Below are positions 6,199 to 8,107 of a stretch of 8,107 bases of DNA, one piece after another (the first letter of the stretch is position 1; each line of letters starts with the position of its first letter). The DNA is taken from contig DKQD01000020.1 of assembly GCA_002474345.1 (NCBI GenBank), positions 1 through 8,107 of the forward strand, in the 5' to 3' direction. The translations under genes and the position numbers were made by a program. The stretch is from Bacteriovoracaceae bacterium UBA7317 (GTDB taxonomy: Bacteria > Bdellovibrionota > Bacteriovoracia > Bacteriovoracales > Bacteriovoracaceae). The notes below the pieces were generated by a model. It searched no databases. It had not been told where the DNA came from and saw only the letters and a program-made list of their open reading frames with translations.

Positions 6199-7551
6199 TT
6201 ATTTTCCTGCAACACTTAAGTTTGAAAAGCGGATTTCAGGTGAAAAGAATGTCCCATAAGCATTGGACTTCATTTCATTCCCTATTAAGCCGATTTCCAT
6301 TAAAAGTTGGTAAAAGTTTCCTGATACGGTAATTCCCTTAACCGCCTCAATGACGACTCCATTTTCACAAAGGTAACCACTAGCACCAAAAGAAAAGTCA
6401 CCACTTAAAGAGTCAGCTCCTGAGTGAAGGCCCTGAAGGGAAACAATATTCAAGTAACGTTCTTTTTTGATTTCTTCTGAACTTGCATTTCCTAATGAAA
6501 TCACTTGTTGAGTACCACCAACTCCAAGAGTTCCCTTAGGGCCTCTACTGGCACTGGCGTTGTTTTCCACGCTATGAAATTTAGCCGTTGCTGAATTGTG
6601 ATAAAAGGATTTTAAGATCCCATTTTCAATAAGAGAGAACTCCTTTCTTAAATTACCCTCATCGTCAAAAGTTGAGTAATTAAATCCATCATCGTATTGA
6701 GGGCAGTCCTTTATCGACAAGCCTGATATACCGACTGATTTACCTAACTTTTCCCTCATAGGGTTAACCCCATCCATAGAACTTTTCCCACTAAACATTG
6801 TTGAAAAAACTCCAAAAAGGTCGTCTAGCATATCAGGTGAAAAGATAACATCATATTGACCTGTCGCCACAGGGCCTGCATTTAAAAGAGAGTTGGCGTG
6901 CTTGAAAGATTCTTCAATACAGTTAGAGGGGTTAAGCTCATTAAAAACTCTACCTACTGACCCATGGTAATGCATGGATTGTTTTCCATCCTTTTCAATA
7001 AGGGCCGACGTGTAACAGGAAAAGGATCGGTTTTTTTCAAAGCAAAGTGTTCCAAGGGAATTGGCAATGTAGCTAGCGGACTCTCCTTCAGAATATCCAT
7101 TATAAGGAGCACTTTTTACAGAGCTGTCTTTTGCCTTAATTCCTTTTTCAAGCTCTAGGCAAAGCTCGATCTTTTTTTCTGCAGGGGTATCGTCTTCCCT
7201 GTAGGTCTTTTCATTATCAGCAAAAATCCTATCTTTGTGGGCGACGCAAATCTCTTCGTATTCATCTTCTTTAACGTACTTAGAGTTTTCAAGTGCTTGA
7301 TCCACCATTAGTGATAGGGAATTTTCTTGCATATCTTCACAGTAACTTATACCGATTCTTTGGTCTTTGCCGATACGAATCCCCATAACTTGAGAGCTTG
7401 AAACCTTGTATTCCTCAAGGTTTCCTTCATTTGCCTTGAGAGAAAAGTTTGAGCTTTTTGCAAAGAGGACTTCTGACTCTTTGGCCCCTTTTGACTTGGC
7501 CATGTCGAGGACTTTTTCAATAAGCTTTACGTTTTCTTTTTGATTATCCAT
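6199..7551 (-). CDS. tldE: TldE/PmbA, non-catalytic subunit of the TldD-TldE protease
   Basis: This 450-residue protein has the usual length and sequence of TldE (PmbA). TldE pairs with TldD in the cytoplasm to form a zinc protease that in E. coli matures microcin B17 and degrades the antitoxin CcdA. Family signatures visible are the FDDEGN turn at 295-300, [17 protein letters not shown] at 307-323, and the glycine-rich [17 protein letters not shown] stretch at 376-392. There is no HExxxH motif, as expected for the non-catalytic partner. The start ATG is preceded by AGGAGG eight bases upstream, inside the end of tldD, and the two frames overlap by 8 nt, so the genes are almost certainly co-transcribed and translationally coupled. 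No RiPP precursor or toxin-antitoxin gene lies in the window to suggest the local substrate. No truncation or frameshift is seen. Confidence 0.95.
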   Translation of the reverse strand: MDNQKENVKLIEKVLDMAKSKGAKESEVLFAKSSNFSLKANEGNLEEYKVSSSQVMGIRIGKDQRIGISYCEDMQENSLSLMVDQALENSKYVKEDEYEEICVAHKDRIFADNEKTYREDDTPAEKKIELCLELEKGIKAKDSSVKSAPYNGYSEGESASYIANSLGTLCFEKNRSFSCYTSALIEKDGKQSMHYHGSVGRVFNELNPSNCIEESFKHANSLLNAGPVATGQYDVIFSPDMLDDLFGVFSTMFSGKSSMDGVNPMREKLGKSVGISGLSIKDCPQYDDGFNYSTFDDEGNLRKEFSLIENGILKSFYHNSATAKFHSVENNASASRGPKGTLGVGGTQQVISLGNASSEEIKKERYLNIVSLQGLHSGADSLSGDFSFGASGYLCENGVVIEAVKGITVSGNFYQLLMEIGLIGNEMKSNAYGTFFSPEIRFSNLSVAGK

Positions 7552-8107
7552 TCGCTTGTCCTCCTACTAAAATATTGTCAATTTTAAGGGCCGCCTGGCC
7601 AACCGTTGTGGGAACAGAACCACTTACAGATCCGCACATTCCTGCCGCTAGCTCTAAATTAGAGCTGATCATACTGATTTCTTTAAGAACCTCAGGCCCT
7701 GTTCCAATAAGAGTGGCACTTTTAAGAGGTTTATCAATTTTTCCGTTTTTAATAAGGTAACTTTCATTGGCAGCAAAGTTAAACTCACCAGTGCCAGGTT
7801 GAACTGATCCTCCTCCCATTTTTTTGCAATACACACCATGATCAATTGAGGCAATCATATCATCAAAGGAGTCTTTGCCAGGCTCAATAAAAGTGTTCCT
7901 CATTCGACTGGCTGGAGCATACTTATAGGATTCCTTTCTGCCTGAGCCGCTCCTAGGATGTCCAGTTTTTAGGTTTCCAACTTTATCTACGAGAAAGCCA
8001 GTTAAAACACCGTCTTTTATAAGTTGCGTCTTTTGTGTTGGCATTCCCTCATCATCTATATTGATTGAACCCCAATAGTTCCCCATAGTTCCATCATCAA
8101 CGGCACT
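7544..8107 (-). CDS. tldD: TldD, catalytic subunit of the TldD-TldE protease (C-terminal part)
   Basis: The last 187 residues of TldD are in the window. The reading frame stays open to base 8107 and continues beyond it, so the N-terminal half and the HExxxH zinc motif are outside. In-frame SAVDDGT precedes the first visible methionine, and the DDGT...DDEG region is typical of TldD; the internal ATG at 8086 is not the start. Other family features are [14 protein letters not shown], the [11 protein letters not shown] segment, and C158 of the visible part in [10 protein letters not shown]. That cysteine corresponds to the third zinc ligand (C454 in E. coli TldD by my recollection). Its presence and the intact C-terminal VGG end suggest an active enzyme. 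The stop codon TAA at 7546-7544 lies inside the first codons of tldE. Confidence 0.95.
   Translation of the reverse strand, partial: SAVDDGTMGNYWGSINIDDEGMPTQKTQLIKDGVLTGFLVDKVGNLKTGHPRSGSGRKESYKYAPASRMRNTFIEPGKDSFDDMIASIDHGVYCKKMGGGSVQPGTGEFNFAANESYLIKNGKIDKPLKSATLIGTGPEVLKEISMISSNLELAAGMCGSVSGSVPTTVGQAALKIDNILVGGQANG
7560..7565 (-). promoter_or_regulatory. Shine-Dalgarno of tldE inside tldD
   Basis: AGGAGG reads on the minus strand at 7565-7560, eight bases before the tldE ATG at 7551. It is a full consensus site within the tldD coding end, so tldE can be initiated strongly even though it overlaps tldD by 8 nt. Confidence 0.85.

Noticed and set aside
7544..8086. tldD starting at the ATG at 8086 as a complete 180-residue protein
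   Set aside because: The frame is open upstream to the window edge and encodes the expected DDGT motif, so this is the C-terminal part of a longer gene.

Overview
The window is about 8.1 kb of AT-rich bacterial chromosome (well under half G+C by eye). It has strong Shine-Dalgarno sites on some genes, at least one TTG start, and intrinsic-terminator hairpins. The gene types (a lone CheY-like receiver, a clostridial-type KamA relative, TldD/TldE, a secreted ankyrin protein) fit a free-living Gram-negative bacterium. My guess is the Bdellovibrionota or a related deltaproteobacterium-like lineage. That is inference; no rRNA or other marker gene is present to fix it.

Layout, left to right. (1) 38-418, plus: a single-domain response regulator. 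(2) 490-1047, minus: a small exported NTF2/SnoaL-fold protein converging on it; its start is moved to an internal TTG that has a good Shine-Dalgarno. (3) 1048-1745: about 700 bp with no convincing gene. It holds a perfect AT-rich 10-bp inverted repeat, a terminator-like hairpin and a candidate kamA promoter. (4) 1746-3098, plus: a complete lysine 2,3-aminomutase-family radical SAM/PLP enzyme. (5) 3111-6092, minus: a very large exported ankyrin-repeat protein that converges on kamA. The two genes share one bidirectional hairpin containing both stop codons. (6) 6199-8107, minus: the tldD-tldE pair, with tldD running off the right edge and overlapping tldE by 8 nt.

The tldD-tldE pair is the only clear operon; the two subunits form one metalloprotease. 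The receiver, the NTF2-like protein, kamA and the ankyrin gene look like independent transcription units, and nothing in the sequence ties them into one pathway.

The most unusual object is the ankyrin protein. Its repeat region is six tandem copies of a 91-92-residue super-unit, each holding three ankyrin repeats (about 18 in total). An acidic proline-rich linker follows, then an unrecognised C-terminal region that carries all ten cysteines of the protein. The first and last super-units resemble each other far more than adjacent first and second units do. A 9-bp inverted repeat overlaps the start codon, and no Shine-Dalgarno is visible. Second in interest, the KamA protein keeps the catalytic and substrate-amine residues of clostridial lysine 2,3-aminomutase but lacks the cysteines of its structural zinc site. 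I do not see a clearly new multi-gene system in this window.
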